NCBI GenBank assembly: GCA_016617785.1
Contig: JADILM010000004.1
Location: 620,001-684,000, forward strand
Reading direction: 5' to 3'
Length of the DNA: 64,000 nucleotides
Source of the DNA: Sporobolomyces roseus
Taxonomy: Eukaryota > Basidiomycota > Microbotryomycetes > Sporidiobolales > Sporidiobolaceae
Shown here: piece after piece, positions 31,286-41,826 of the stretch
Layout of the letters: the number at the start of each line of letters is the position of its first letter
How positions within the stretch are numbered: position 1 is the stretch's first letter
Made by a program: the position numbers and the translations under genes
Notes under the pieces: generated by a model
The model's input: the letters and a program-made list of their open reading frames with translations, nothing else
Database searches by the model: none
What the model was told of the DNA's origin: nothing

Positions 31286-32390
31286 TCATTTTCGCCTCTT
31301 CTCCTCGCAGATACTCACGAAACTATCCGGTATCAGACTCTCATGCATATAATCCCCTTCCCTCTCCCAAATCACCTTCACTCCCTTCTCTCTAGCCCAT
31401 TCCTCGACCTTGATCTTCTCCCCCTCATCCCTCCAACACCCCTCAGGCATCATCACCAATTCCAACCGTCTAGCCGCTTCTACTCCCATCACTCCCATCA
31501 ATGACAGAAGCGTTGAATGAGTGAGACGCTCGATCTCCGTCAGTTGCAAGTATTGGGGATAAGGAGCTTGTTGACCGAAATCGGTGTGCCCTTCAAGAAT
31601 CGAATAAAATCGATTCGTGTACAACGTGGCTTCATTCGCTTCTTGACTTATAGATCGACGGATGTTGGAAGAAGTGACTAGAAGAGTCGAGGGAGGGAGA
31701 AGGGAGAGGAAGTTTTCGTGGGGGATTTGGGAATAACACAGAGCCATTCGATTGAGTGAGGGGAAGGTAGAAGAAGTGAAGAGGGACGATACGGAGACGA
31801 GCTCTTTGACACCGCAGAGGGAGAGCTCAGTGAGGGAAGGGAAGATCGGTGAGGTAGGAGAAGAAGAGAGTTTGAGGCGTGCTCCCCAGATCACTAGTTT
31901 CTTGAGCTCTATAGCAGCACGGGGAGGTCAGTCGAGTTTTTGGGAGTGTGAGAGGAAGGTGAGACTAACTCTTGAGCGCTGAGAGACGAGATAGATTGAT
32001 AGTTTGGTTTCCAGCGACATAAAGTTCTTCCAAATTCGGTGTATACCTCCCGAAAAATAGACTCGCCAGTAGTTCCATCGACTTGTCCCTGAGTGACGAC
32101 TTTGTCTCCTTGGTCCATTCCGTAGTGCTCACTCGCAGGCACTTGAGATGTTGACCCAAATTCGTTTTGACGAGTGTTCGTTGAAACGCAGAATACTGTT
32201 CGACCCTTGATAATCTTGCGGCCGTATACAGTAGAGGAGTAGTAACCTCGTTCCATCGTTTACAGACTAGAGTGAGTGGAAGATAGGCTTGAGAGTAGAG
32301 AGGGAGGTTGGAATTGGAATTGAGCGGTGGAGGGAAGTATTCGAAGATGGAATTGAGTAGCTCGGGCGGTAGGTCATTGATAGACATCAT
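31286..32390 (-). CDS. F-box protein with leucine-rich-like region, 347 aa
   Basis: Exons 32390-31970 and 31908-31286. The N-terminus is an F-box (INDLPPELLNSIFEYFPPP...LTLVCKRWNEVTTPLLY, residues about 3-55), which binds Skp1 in SCF ubiquitin ligases. The rest has loose repeats of LxxLxxLxL type (LEELYVAGNQTINLSRLSALKKLKKLVIWG, SLTELSLCGV), suggesting a degenerate leucine-rich repeat substrate-binding domain. Two start codons are adjacent (32390 and 32387). The target protein cannot be read from sequence. It is divergent from the orphan gene starting at 32983. Confidence 0.85.
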
Positions 32391-32982
32391 TGGACGGTGC
32401 TTGAGGGTAGTCTTGGTGAATCAAGTGAATGGAAGGAAGGAAGCAGAGAGCCAACTTGATGTTGAGGAACGAGTTGCTCTCCTACACTTCACCAGCTCGA
32501 ACAAGACTCGCCCTAGCTACTCCAGACAAGCTCATAAGACTACTCATCAACTCGTTATGGACGCCACTCAGTTACGAAGCTTGATCTCGCTTATTTGAAA
32601 TCCCTCATCTCCCACGACTTCCCCTCATCCTCACTCGACCTCCAATACCCTTATAAGCAGCTGAAGGGACTTAATAGGCTCCCCACTACACGATCGGGCT
32701 CAAGGCTTTATACTGAGCGGGCAATCGCTGCTTTGTTGGACCTCTCCTCTCCTCTCCTCAAAACCCACCCACTTTGCGACAATTTTCGGAGACAGCCACG
32801 AGGAGCGCAGCGGGATCGAGGGAACGAGCTAAGAAGTACCCGCGCTTCGGAAGTTTCGGGAGATTATGGAATCTTGTCGCTCAGTCCTTTGCTTTTCGAA
32901 CGGGTTTCTCTTACCGCTCCTTTCTCTTTCCTCTCTGCTCTCTCTTTCCACTTCGCATCTTCTTCCAACGACTACAAGTCAG
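32391..32982. promoter_or_regulatory. Divergent upstream region, F-box gene / orphan gene
   Basis: These 592 bp between divergent starts have short CT-rich tracts near 32740-32760 and 32925-32950. A possible TATA-like TATAAGC lies at 32650. The open frames have no protein content I can support. Confidence 0.4.
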
Positions 32983-34029
32983 ATGTCATACCGTGTCACA
33001 GTCATCGGCACTCGTAACCAGGTTCACCTGGCTGTACTGGCAGAACAGGCGCTCAAGAATTTCAATGAGGTTCAACAACAGCCTCCTTTCACTGTACGAG
33101 CGGGATCTCTTCCGTTGGCGATCTATTTCGGTGAGCACTCCCAACGCTTCGACGAATGTTCCGCTTGCCGAACCTCTCTCCTCACAGGTGGCGTCGCACT
33201 CAATCGTTATTTCGATATTTGGTCAAAAGACATCAAAGACAGAGACCAACTCGAGTCCTTGGAAGCGCAACTAGCACTGCAGGTCCCTATTGATCAGCAG
33301 GTGAGTTGTAATCCTGTCCGAGCTTCGGTAGGACGCATCCAATCTGATTTCTTCTCGTTCCTTTTTTCCCTCAGATGTTCGAAGTCAGATTGCTCGTGGA
33401 CATGGAGCAAGTACCGCTCACTCGATCAGGACAACCGACAGTGGACGCAAGATCCAAAGCTACCGAGATCATTGCGGGAGCCGCTGCAGCTATACGTCAA
33501 TACTTGACTTCAATAAACGGAAACTGCAGAGTCCGAGCGTCAATGTTGCCAAACACTCCGATCGAATACCCTCACTATCTCGCATGTAGAGTTGGGTCAT
33601 AATCAACAGAATCCGTCCGAAGTCACCTACTTCAAAGTACCTCATCCAGCACATTTCCTCGTCAGCTGCATCCAACAAATCAATCTCGCTACCGCTAGGA
33701 TCGATCGCCTACGAGGATCAAACCTCAACTCGAACGTTTCGGGACATGTCAATCACAGGAACTCTCAAGCACGATTGTTGCGTCTTTGTGTTTCACTCTT
33801 GATCATGTCGGGACAGGACGATCTTCGTAGGAGTAACGCTGTATGGTTCGAACGCTTCAAAGACCAGTTCATTCTGCTACGTCCTAGTTTCGTCGCGGAG
33901 GAGTGTCTGACGGAACGCCTCGAGGTGGACGCGGCTCGGTGGGAGGCAGGAATCGAGGAGAAAGGAAACGACGGTCGCCACGTCCACGCTCTATCATCCA
34001 GCTACTCGAGCGCCTTCAGCACTGGGTGA
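32983..34029 (+). CDS. Unrecognised protein, about 273 aa
   Basis: Exons 32983-33130, 33188-33300, 33375-33495 and 33590-34029. The first domain begins MSYRVTVIGTRNQVHLAVLA and looks alpha/beta; the second half is helical (HPAHFLVSCIQQINLATARIDRL, ARLLRLCVSLLIMSGQDDL). I know no family with this pattern. The third intron is uncertain: from the donor at 33496 (GTCAAT), acceptors after 33529 (34-nt intron) or 33589 (94-nt intron) both keep the frame, differing by 20 residues. At the 3' end a good GTGAGT donor at 34026 overlaps the stop codon, but splicing to the acceptor before 34100 also gives an immediate TGA. Lineage-specific gene or fast-evolving homologue; not resolvable by eye. Confidence 0.55.
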
Positions 34030-34457
34030 GTCGTGTTCTTGCGGTCACGCTAAGGTCAAACTCGAAGTGACGGGCGGCTTGCTATTTGTCCATTTCAGAT
34101 GAACGCGAAAGAACCGGAACAAGAACCTCCTACGTGCTTCACTAGAGTTGTCAATGCACCTGTACGAGAGGGCGGTGTACTCTTGTATTACGAAGTTGGC
34201 GGGGCCGAATGATCTTTTTGTGTCTTCACCCGTCCCGAAATCTTTTATACTATTCCCCGTTCCTTGCCTGTTTCATCCAGTAGCTACTATCCAGCTTTTT
34301 GGGTGGCTCCCTCCCCTCTCTGCTCCCTGAGATCTCTCCCGCGAAACGTTTACCTCTCATTTCGGTTCTTGCGATGTCGTTCCGCAACATGAGAGAGAGA
34401 GAGAAACATTCATTCTGTCTTCATTTCCAACCCTCCTGATCACTGAGATTAGGCTCC
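34030..34457. other. Convergent 3' region, orphan gene / oxidoreductase
   Basis: These 428 bp contain a short GA repeat at about 34392-34403 and C/T-rich blocks. The open frame 34148-34330 has no recognisable content. It likely holds both 3' UTRs. Confidence 0.45.
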
Positions 34458-35923
34458 TCAAAGATCAATAGTTCTACCTTCTTCACTCGATTGAATAGCC
34501 AATTCGATAATTTTAATAGTTAGAGCCGCTTGTTCAGGTTTCACGATCAATTTCTCCCTATCCCCCGACGAGATCGCCTATCCTCAAAATCCACTCAATC
34601 AGCTGCAACTCAAAAGAGAAAGCGAGAAGAGAGAGAAAAAAGAGAGTTTACCTCTGCAACATTCTCAAACCAACTCCTATAACTTCCCTGTTCACTCTTG
34701 ACTCTCTCAACCTCACCGGGGTTTTCAACCCTATACAATTTCCCCCAAGCCTCTTCCACTTCAACCCCAAAATCATTCCTCCCAACCGCATCCTTGCCAA
34801 ACTTTTTCAATTGATCCTCTTGTACGTCCAATCCATGTTTGATGAAACTAGCTTTCGTACCTTTTATGAGGAAACGTTGTTGAGGGGTGATGAGGGATAA
34901 GGAGGAGGATTGGGCGGTCGCGATTAGGGGTAATGAACGGGAAGGCGAGGAGGAGGGAGGGTAGTGGAGTTGGATTTGAAAGGAATCGGGGACGGAGGGG
35001 AGACCTATTAGGCGTGAGTTGAGGAGACGAGCAGTGATGCGTTGGGGTGCGCCGAAGAGGGTTAGGAGTTGATCCACCTGTGAAAAGAGGAGAGGTTAAT
35101 GAGTGAGAGTTTGAGGAGAAGAAGGGGAGACGAACTAGATGGGAACCGAGATCTGAGGGAGAAGGGAGGAAGGATCAGTGAGGTGTTTGGAGAAAGGAGG
35201 ACGATAGAGGGAGAAGAAGCATTACCGTATGCTAATCCAGATCCGGGTAAATTCTTCTCTTTCCATTGTTTAGTTACTGCAGGTTCGTTTCTGAATCGAT
35301 CAAAGTTTGACTATACGCAGAAGAGATGTACGGATTGGAGTCAGTTGTGTAGAGACGAGGAGAGGAGTAGGGAAGTAGAGAGAGGGGGGACTGACTTGGA
35401 ATTCTGAGAGTTCTCCAAAAGTTCCATTCGAAATCATTGATTTGATCGTCAAGAAATCTGCATCCCATCTACGGTTCTATAACAGTGACAGATGAGAGAG
35501 TGTTCAGCCGAAGTAGCAAGATAGGTAGAGAACGAGTACCAAGAGACTTACTTGATAAACTGCGAGAACCAAATTCTTTTCTTGTGCCAATTTCGCCAAC
35601 TCGTACGCTTGTTCGGAAGTAGGAGTGACAGGTTTCTCTACGACTACATGTTTACCCCTCTCCAAACACATTTTGACATATTCGTAATGGGTATCATTAA
35701 TGGTTAATACCCACACTGCATCGATACTCTCATCCTCGAATGCTTGTTCCAAAGTGTTTACTACTTTGACACCGGGGAAGGCGTCACGGGCTTTTGAGGA
35801 AGTGGGAGTTGAGGAACGTTCGACGATGGAACGGAGAGAGAAGAGGGGAGAAGAGAGGATGAATGGGATGTGGAAGACGGTTGCTGACATGCCGAATCCT
35901 ACTACGCATACATTGATCGTCAT
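34458..35923 (-). CDS. Gfo/Idh/MocA-family oxidoreductase, 366 aa
   Basis: Exons 35923-35552, 35476-35396, 35310-35226, 35152-35136, 35077-34652 and 34577-34458. The N-terminal Rossmann domain starts MTINVCVVGFGMSATVFHIP and contains the family's EKPVTPTSEQAYELAKLA; the C-terminal domain starts NRRWDADFLTIKSMI and includes WKEKNLPGSGLAYDLGSHLVDQLLTLFG. The motifs (EKP, GSGLAYDLGSHLVDQ) place it with fungal NAD(P)-dependent sugar or inositol dehydrogenase-like enzymes; the substrate is unknown. The 17-nt fourth exon is needed for the DLGSHL core. The start is the only ATG in this frame; an open extension upstream to 36049 lacks one. Confidence 0.92.
35136..35152 (-). other. 17-nt micro-exon in the oxidoreductase gene
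   Basis: Seventeen bases between TTCTCCCTCAG and a GTTCGT donor encode DLGSHL together with the preceding G. Without it the reading frame is lost and the conserved GLAYDLGSHLVDQ motif is absent. Confidence 0.85.
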
Positions 35924-36284
35924 CTTTGAGAGCGGAGTTGAGCTGTGGGTGGGTATCGAGGTGAGATCAATTGAGAAAGAAGGGGAATTTGTGGGAACGA
36001 GTCTGGGGTAGAGAGTAGGGGGGAAGTAAGTCAAGAGAGGAGAACTCACTGTGGATGACTGAGAGAGAGTGAAACGAGAGGTAGCGCCGTAGCTACGAGA
36101 GTTCAGGAGTGAAGGGAGAGAGGGAGAAGAAGAAGTGTTTGAAATTTGTTTCGAAGATTCTTGGTGAGCAAAAGATTTGTCTCATCTCTCGACCTGTCGC
36201 TCTTCCCACTCTCTCACGCTCAATCTACTACTCCATCCACCCGACAACAGCAAGAAGAAGATAAAGTCCAAGGAGTAAGGGGCC
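35924..36284. promoter_or_regulatory. Divergent promoter, oxidoreductase / TFIIIC subunit
   Basis: These 361 bp separate the two start codons. A CT-rich block at about 36180-36215 precedes the plus-strand ATG. No TATA box is convincing. Confidence 0.4.
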
Positions 36285-39200
36285 ATGGTTCCTCCAATGA
36301 TTTATGGTTCAACTAGTTTGGCCTACTTTCCTTTATCCCCATCTCCCTCTGCCCTAGTACATTCGAGTGATGGTCAATATGCAGTCATAACAAGGGATGA
36401 ACTACACTTACTCGTAACGTTACTCTCTCGCTACCTCTCTCTTTTCCAAATCTAATGTTGATTCACTTCCCCTCTTTCTGCTTCTCTCCTCTCTCGAGCA
36501 GACTCCCAAACTACCCGATCACAAGAAAGATGATCAACCACAACCTCGAACTAGCACAAAGAAGGGGAAAGGGAAATCCAAAGCTACACAAGATCAACTC
36601 CCCGACCCACCTCCAATTCACGACCCCTCTTCTTCTCATTCATGCTCAACTCGTAGCTGGGAGTTCAACAAGACTCTGTTGAAAATAGAAAAGAAGAACC
36701 TAATCAAATGGTCTGAATGGGTAGATGGTACGTTTCACCCCCTTTCTCTCTCTCTCTCCCCCTTTCCGCTTCCTCTCGTTATGGCAGCGAACTGATGATG
36801 TGATCAAAGGGGGGGTTAGATTCGGAAGTGATTACTTGTGGACAATTGGATTCAAATTGGAGGAGTGCTAGTTTCTCTCCAACTGGAATATCGAAACTTG
36901 GAGGGTAAAATCTCTCTCCTCTCTCTTTGCCTCTCTTAATCTCACTGGTAGCTCGAACTGAGTTCGAAAGAGGGAACAGGTGTGTATTAGCTACGTTGAC
37001 TACGAACGCTGAAGTACTAGTGTTTGAGGCGACGAAGGACGCGGGGAAAGGGGAATGGGAAGAAGTCAGTTTTTCTCTTTTCTCTTCTCTCCTCCTCTAT
37101 GTGCGAGAGCTGATCAAGGAGTGCGTGGAGGGTTAGATGTTTGATTTGACGAGTTGTTTGGCGAATGAATCGATCAATCCTGAGATGCCTAGAGGGATTG
37201 AACAAACTCCTGGAATGAGGAGGGAGTTGGCTGGATTAGTCATGAAAGTTCAGGCGTGCTGTACGTTTCTTTCATGTGCTTCCTCCGTTGACAGCACTGA
37301 TGAGGCGATTGAAAGGTTCGTACAGGTATCGAATGGTCTGGACCGATCACTTTCGAGAATCAAACGAAGGATCTCTCGATTCTTGCAGTAGGTCATAGGA
37401 GTGGTGAGATCAGTTTATGGAGGTATGTCCCGTTCAACCTAACTCTGTATCCACTATGCTTCAGTTGCTGATACTAGGATATTCGAGCATAAAGGTACGA
37501 GAGGGAGAATACTCGATGTTTAGGTCGATTCAGACCTGGTGGGAAAGGGGAAGTGAATTGGGTCATCGGATTGAAATGGTCTGAATGGAGAATGTGTTCG
37601 AGTGGGAACAGTCAGTCAACTCTCCCTCGCTCTCCATCATTTTCGAGATGAGGTTTCGCTCATTTTTCGAGGAATTGGATTTAGGTTTCGAAGCGGATTT
37701 AGCGATTGATGATTCGGATGGTCGAGTATGGGTACAAACCATTACTCAGTCCCTCGATCCTCGGACTGGTCAGGATCAAGAAGGAGACGAGAACATGGAA
37801 CCGAACGAAGAGGGGGGAGAGAAGATTGATATCAGTGAACAGAGTTGTTTGGAGATAGTGGGAGAGAAGGATCGAAGGAGTGTTACTCAGATGCTATGGG
37901 TAGCAGAGGAGACTGGGAAGAGATCTTCACTAGTTTATACGAGTTTGGGAACGGTTAATCTCGTTCGATTCTCCTCGACTTCGAAAGGTGCAGCGTTGGA
38001 GGTCGAAGAGAACAAGGAGATTGAGTTGTTGATGCCGTCTAGTGAGGGAGGGGAAGGGAGTGACGGGAGGTGGAAAGGGAGTTCAAATTGGTCAACTTGC
38101 GCAGGTAAGCTCTCTTCTCTTCCCTTCTCCGCTCCCCTATCTTCACAACACAACTCACGATAACCTCTCACTCTCGCAGGTATCCTCCACGACCCTCAAA
38201 CGAATTCGATTCTAATCCAATTATCCTCCTCACTCCTCTACCACCTTCCTCTCTCTTTACCGCTCCTCTCAACCCTCTCTCCCTCTCCCACCTATACTCG
38301 CCAATCTCGCTCACTCTTCGAATCGCTCTTACAAGGTACAAGTGGGAATGGAGTGAAACGAAAAAAGTTGAGTTTGAACGACGGTGCGAAAGTTTTAGGA
38401 GTCGTTCCCCTCGTTGGTGGAGGGAAAGGGTTCGAGTTTGGATATATCTTTGAGTGAGTACGATTGCCTGAGATTCGTCACCATCATTTGGGAATAAGAC
38501 GACTGACCGCTGCGATTGCGTTCTCAGGACGGAGAGACCAGATTCATTCAATTATAAACCTCCTTCTACTGTCAAAACTTGGTTCGCTATTGTCGGATTA
38601 CAAGCCGAAGCTGGAGATGAATCAGCAGGGGAGGAAGGGTTATTAAAGAGGATTGAGGAGGTCTTGATGGAAAACTCGATCGGTGAGTGAAGATTCGCTC
38701 TCGAAGTAGAAGTCCTAGATTCATGCTGAACTTCTGTTGATCGCGCCGCCTCACAGCTTCCGATCCACCACCTCATCAAGCTCTACTTCCGATCCTAGAT
38801 TCAATCTCGCTCTATTCGGCATCAGCAAGTTTCGTTACTCGACTTCAAACGATCCTCAGTTCGCGTTCCGCAAACCCAGCTCTTTCTCTACCGTCTTCGT
38901 CACCTAAAACGATGAGCGAGAGAGTGGTGAAGAGTCTGTATGGATCAGAAGAACTCGAATGTCTGAGGAAGAAGGAAACGATCGCGAAACGCTTAGCTGT
39001 ACGTCGACGATCCCTCTCAGTTGAACCTCGTAGCACGTGACTGAGCTGCTGCTTTTTCCACGTACAGGATCAAGTCGATTTACCTCCCACCCTCTCGACT
39101 TCAGTCAGGATCACTCAACTCTTCGTCTCCCGCCAACTGATCAAACTGGTAATCGAAGCGCTCACTTCAATCCTCTCACAAACCCCTTCCCTTTCCGGTA

Positions 39201-39745
39201 TGCCATCTCTCCCTCTCTCCTTCTCCCTTTGGCACTCACTAACCCCGCATCTTCCCTATAGAATCCGAGAAAGCTCTCTTCTCACGACTCCTCTTAACTT
39301 CCTCAGCACTCCCGCCTCTCACCCCACCCAGCTCCGATCCAGACGAAGAAGCCTTATTCGCTCGTCAAGACATTGATCAATTATCGACTGGGTTCGAATC
39401 GAACTTGAGTTGTCCGGCTTGTCGAGCTCCGGTACCGTTATTGAATGTTAGGAAAGCGACTTGTTTGAAGGGTCATCAATGGGGTACGACTCTTTTTCTC
39501 TCTCCCTTCTCCTTTAACGAGATACTAACGGAGCACGAGTAAATATAGAGAGATGTTCGATTACGTTGGATATAGTCAGTGGAGTGAATGTGAGGACTTG
39601 TACAGGGTGTCAAAGGAAGAGTTTGTTAGGTATGGGCGCAATTGGAGGGAGGATGGATGGTGAAGAATGGGAGAGGGTTAGGGGAGTGTTGGAGAGTACG
39701 AAATCGTGTGTTTATTGTAGAGGTAGATGGATGAGGGTTCGCTAA
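36285..39745 (+). CDS. TFIIIC subunit with delta and zinc domains (GTF3C4/Sfc9-like), about 820 aa
   Basis: Fourteen exons from 36285-36413 to 39549-39745. The N-terminal beta-propeller opens with ALVHSSDGQYAVITRDELHLL and includes CVLATLTTNAEVLVFE, SILAVGHRSGEISLWR and WVIGLKWSEW, matching the TFIIIC delta-type propeller. The C-terminus is the TFIIIC zinc module: LSCPACRAPVPLL, TCLKGHQWERCSITLDI, RTCTGCQRK and a final CVYCRGRW. The complex binds tRNA-gene promoters and recruits TFIIIB for RNA polymerase III; this subunit class is also linked to acetyltransferase activity in the human homologue. The junction around 37423-37533 is ambiguous: I used one 111-nt intron; the alternative is a 17-nt exon followed by a 29-nt intron. 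Most other junctions are standard; one donor (GTCAGT at 37611) is weaker. Confidence 0.88.
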
Positions 39746-39945
39746 AAATGAAAAGTGTTTGGGTTTTTTCCAATCGAGAAACGCGTCACTTTGACCTACT
39801 GGGGTACGAAAGAAGGCTGTCCAGATTGATCGCGAGAGAGCTAGAGAGGAAGAACGCGAGCACCGCGATTCAGAATTTTGATTCTACGAAATTCTGCGCA
39901 GTGCGAAGCATCTCTTCCTTTCCAACTCACTCTTCACTCTTCAAC

Positions 39946-39953
39946 ATGGCAGA
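39946..39953 (+). other. 8-nt first coding exon of the NASP gene
   Basis: ATGGCAGA followed by GTGCGT; the acceptor is at 40013. The downstream exon has no early in-frame ATG before the conserved TPR, so the start codon must come from this short exon or an unseen upstream one. Confidence 0.65.
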
Positions 39954-41516
39954 GTGCGTTCCCACCGTTTCCCCTATACTGCCAGATCACTGACTAACCT
40001 CTATCTCACTCAGTAGCTCACTCCCTACTCCAGCTGATTCACCTGCACCCCTAACTCCTTCCTCTGATCATTTAGCTCAAGGGATCAGATTCCTCTCCCT
40101 CCACAAGTACTCTCAAGCATCAGAAACCCTCACTTACGCAGTAGAAACCCTGTAAGTCTCCCTCCTTTCCTTCTCTTTCATTTAACGCGTAGATTTAATT
40201 CTCGCGTTTGATGCTTGCAGGATTGAGAAGAATGGAGAGTTGAATATTGAGAACGTTGATGCTTTGGTACTTTGTGGGAAAGCTTTGTTGGGGAACGCGA
40301 TTGAACAAAGTGCGGTATTGGGTGGGAACGCTCCGACAAATTCAAACGCTTTACCTGGTTAGTTCTTTCTCTCTCTGTCTTAGCGAGCCAGTAGATTGAA
40401 AGTATGCTATGATGTAGATTCAATCAAACCTGATGGAGCGACTACAGCATCTGGTTCAACAGGTGGATCAAGTTCTACCAACGCGAATGCTACTGCCGGT
40501 CCCTCAAACTCAGCGTTTCATTTCGGTGGAGACGGAGAAGAGGAAGAGGATGACGAGGAGGGTGAAGGAGAGGGAGAGGGAGAGGGACAAGATGGAGAAG
40601 GAGGAGAGGGAGAGAAGGAAGATGATTTCGAAAGTGCTTTCATCATGTTGGATTTGGCGAGGAGGACGGTAGAGGTCGAATTGGAACGATTGGAGATAGA
40701 GAAGAAGAAGGAGGAACAAGAAGAGAAGGTTTTGAGAGGGAGGAAAGAGAAATTGGCAGAGATTCATCGATTATTGGGAGATGTTGCGACTGAATCAGGT
40801 GAGCTTCTACTTCATCTGATCTACTCAGAGTTGTCGCTGACGATGAGATGTGAGCCGCTATAGAGCAATTCGATTCAGCTGTTGAAGAGTACTCTTCATC
40901 CCTCTCTATCCTTTCGAAAATCCTCCCTGCCTCAGACCGTCAATTATCAGAACACCACATGCTCATAGCTCTCGCATCGGAATTCTTACCGGACGGTACT
41001 GGACTCGGTCGAGCAGTGAGTCACGCAGAGAAGGCGAAATCAGTGTTGGTTCTGAAATTGAAAGAGTTGGAGGCGAAAGATGAAGGGGAAAAGACAGAGA
41101 AGGATAAGAAAGAGATTGAGAATATTAGAGAATTGCTAGGAGACGTCGATAACAAGGTCAGTCTTTACATCTCGATCCTCGAGTGCTAATAGGTAGCTGA
41201 TCGAAGCACGTAGGGTTCCTGACAGATCGAGGACTTGAAAACTGTACCTACCGAACCTGAGCCCTCAGCAGCTGACAAAGCACTCGAAGATTTCCTCCGA
41301 CAAGCGACTGGCGTCTCTGGATCATCAGCACCCGTCAACGATCTCAACTCTCTCGTCAAGAAGAAGAAGAAACCTACAAACATGGCCGCTCCTGCAGCCG
41401 TCAAGAAGGAAGAAACGCCGATAGAGGCGGCTGAGGAAGATGGAAAGGGGAAGAGGAAAGCTGAAGAAGAGGTTGGCAAAGAGGAATCGGAAGAGAAGAA
41501 AGTGAAAGTTCTCTGA
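39946..41516 (+). CDS. NASP/Sim3/Hif1 histone-binding TPR chaperone, 415 aa
   Basis: Exons 39946-39953, 40014-40151, 40221-40357, 40418-40798, 40864-41156 and 41226-41516. The SHNi-TPR architecture is clear: a first TPR (LAQGIRFLSLHKYSQASETLTYAVE), a second (NVDALVLCGKALLGNAIEQ) interrupted by a long acidic insert of Glu/Gly repeats, then ESAFIMLDLARRTVEVEL, LAEIHRLLGDVATESEQFDSAVEEYSSSLSIL and HHMLIALASEFL. The C-terminus is Lys-rich and would act as a nuclear signal. Such proteins carry histone H3-H4 and, in fission yeast, deliver CENP-A. The first coding exon is only 8 nt (ATGGCAGA). It lies 200 bp downstream of the TFIIIC gene on the same strand. Confidence 0.92.
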
Positions 41517-41826
41517 AATCAAGGGAAGAGGTAGTGAAGCTTGAAGTAGATATGTTTTTTTTTTTTTGCTTGTACCATTCTGTACTCTATACATTCGATC
41601 CATTGCGACTCTCTTGAGGCGACACGAGAGAGAGAGGAAGATAGTCGTGATCGTAAAGATTACGTTTTCGGGGGGGATTCAGAAGAGATTGCTATGGTAA
41701 AATCTACAGAATCAGGCAGGGCAGAACAGAAACACAAACGTGGAAGGAGAAGTCATATAAAGCACAAACGTACAGGAGAGGAAAAGGGGGGTTTTCGTTC
41801 GAAAGTTAGGGGAAAGCGTTTAGAGA
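41517..41826. other. Convergent 3' region, NASP / UBP12
   Basis: These 310 bp include a run of about 13 T at 41554-41566 shortly after the NASP stop. It holds both 3' ends and no gene. Confidence 0.5.
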
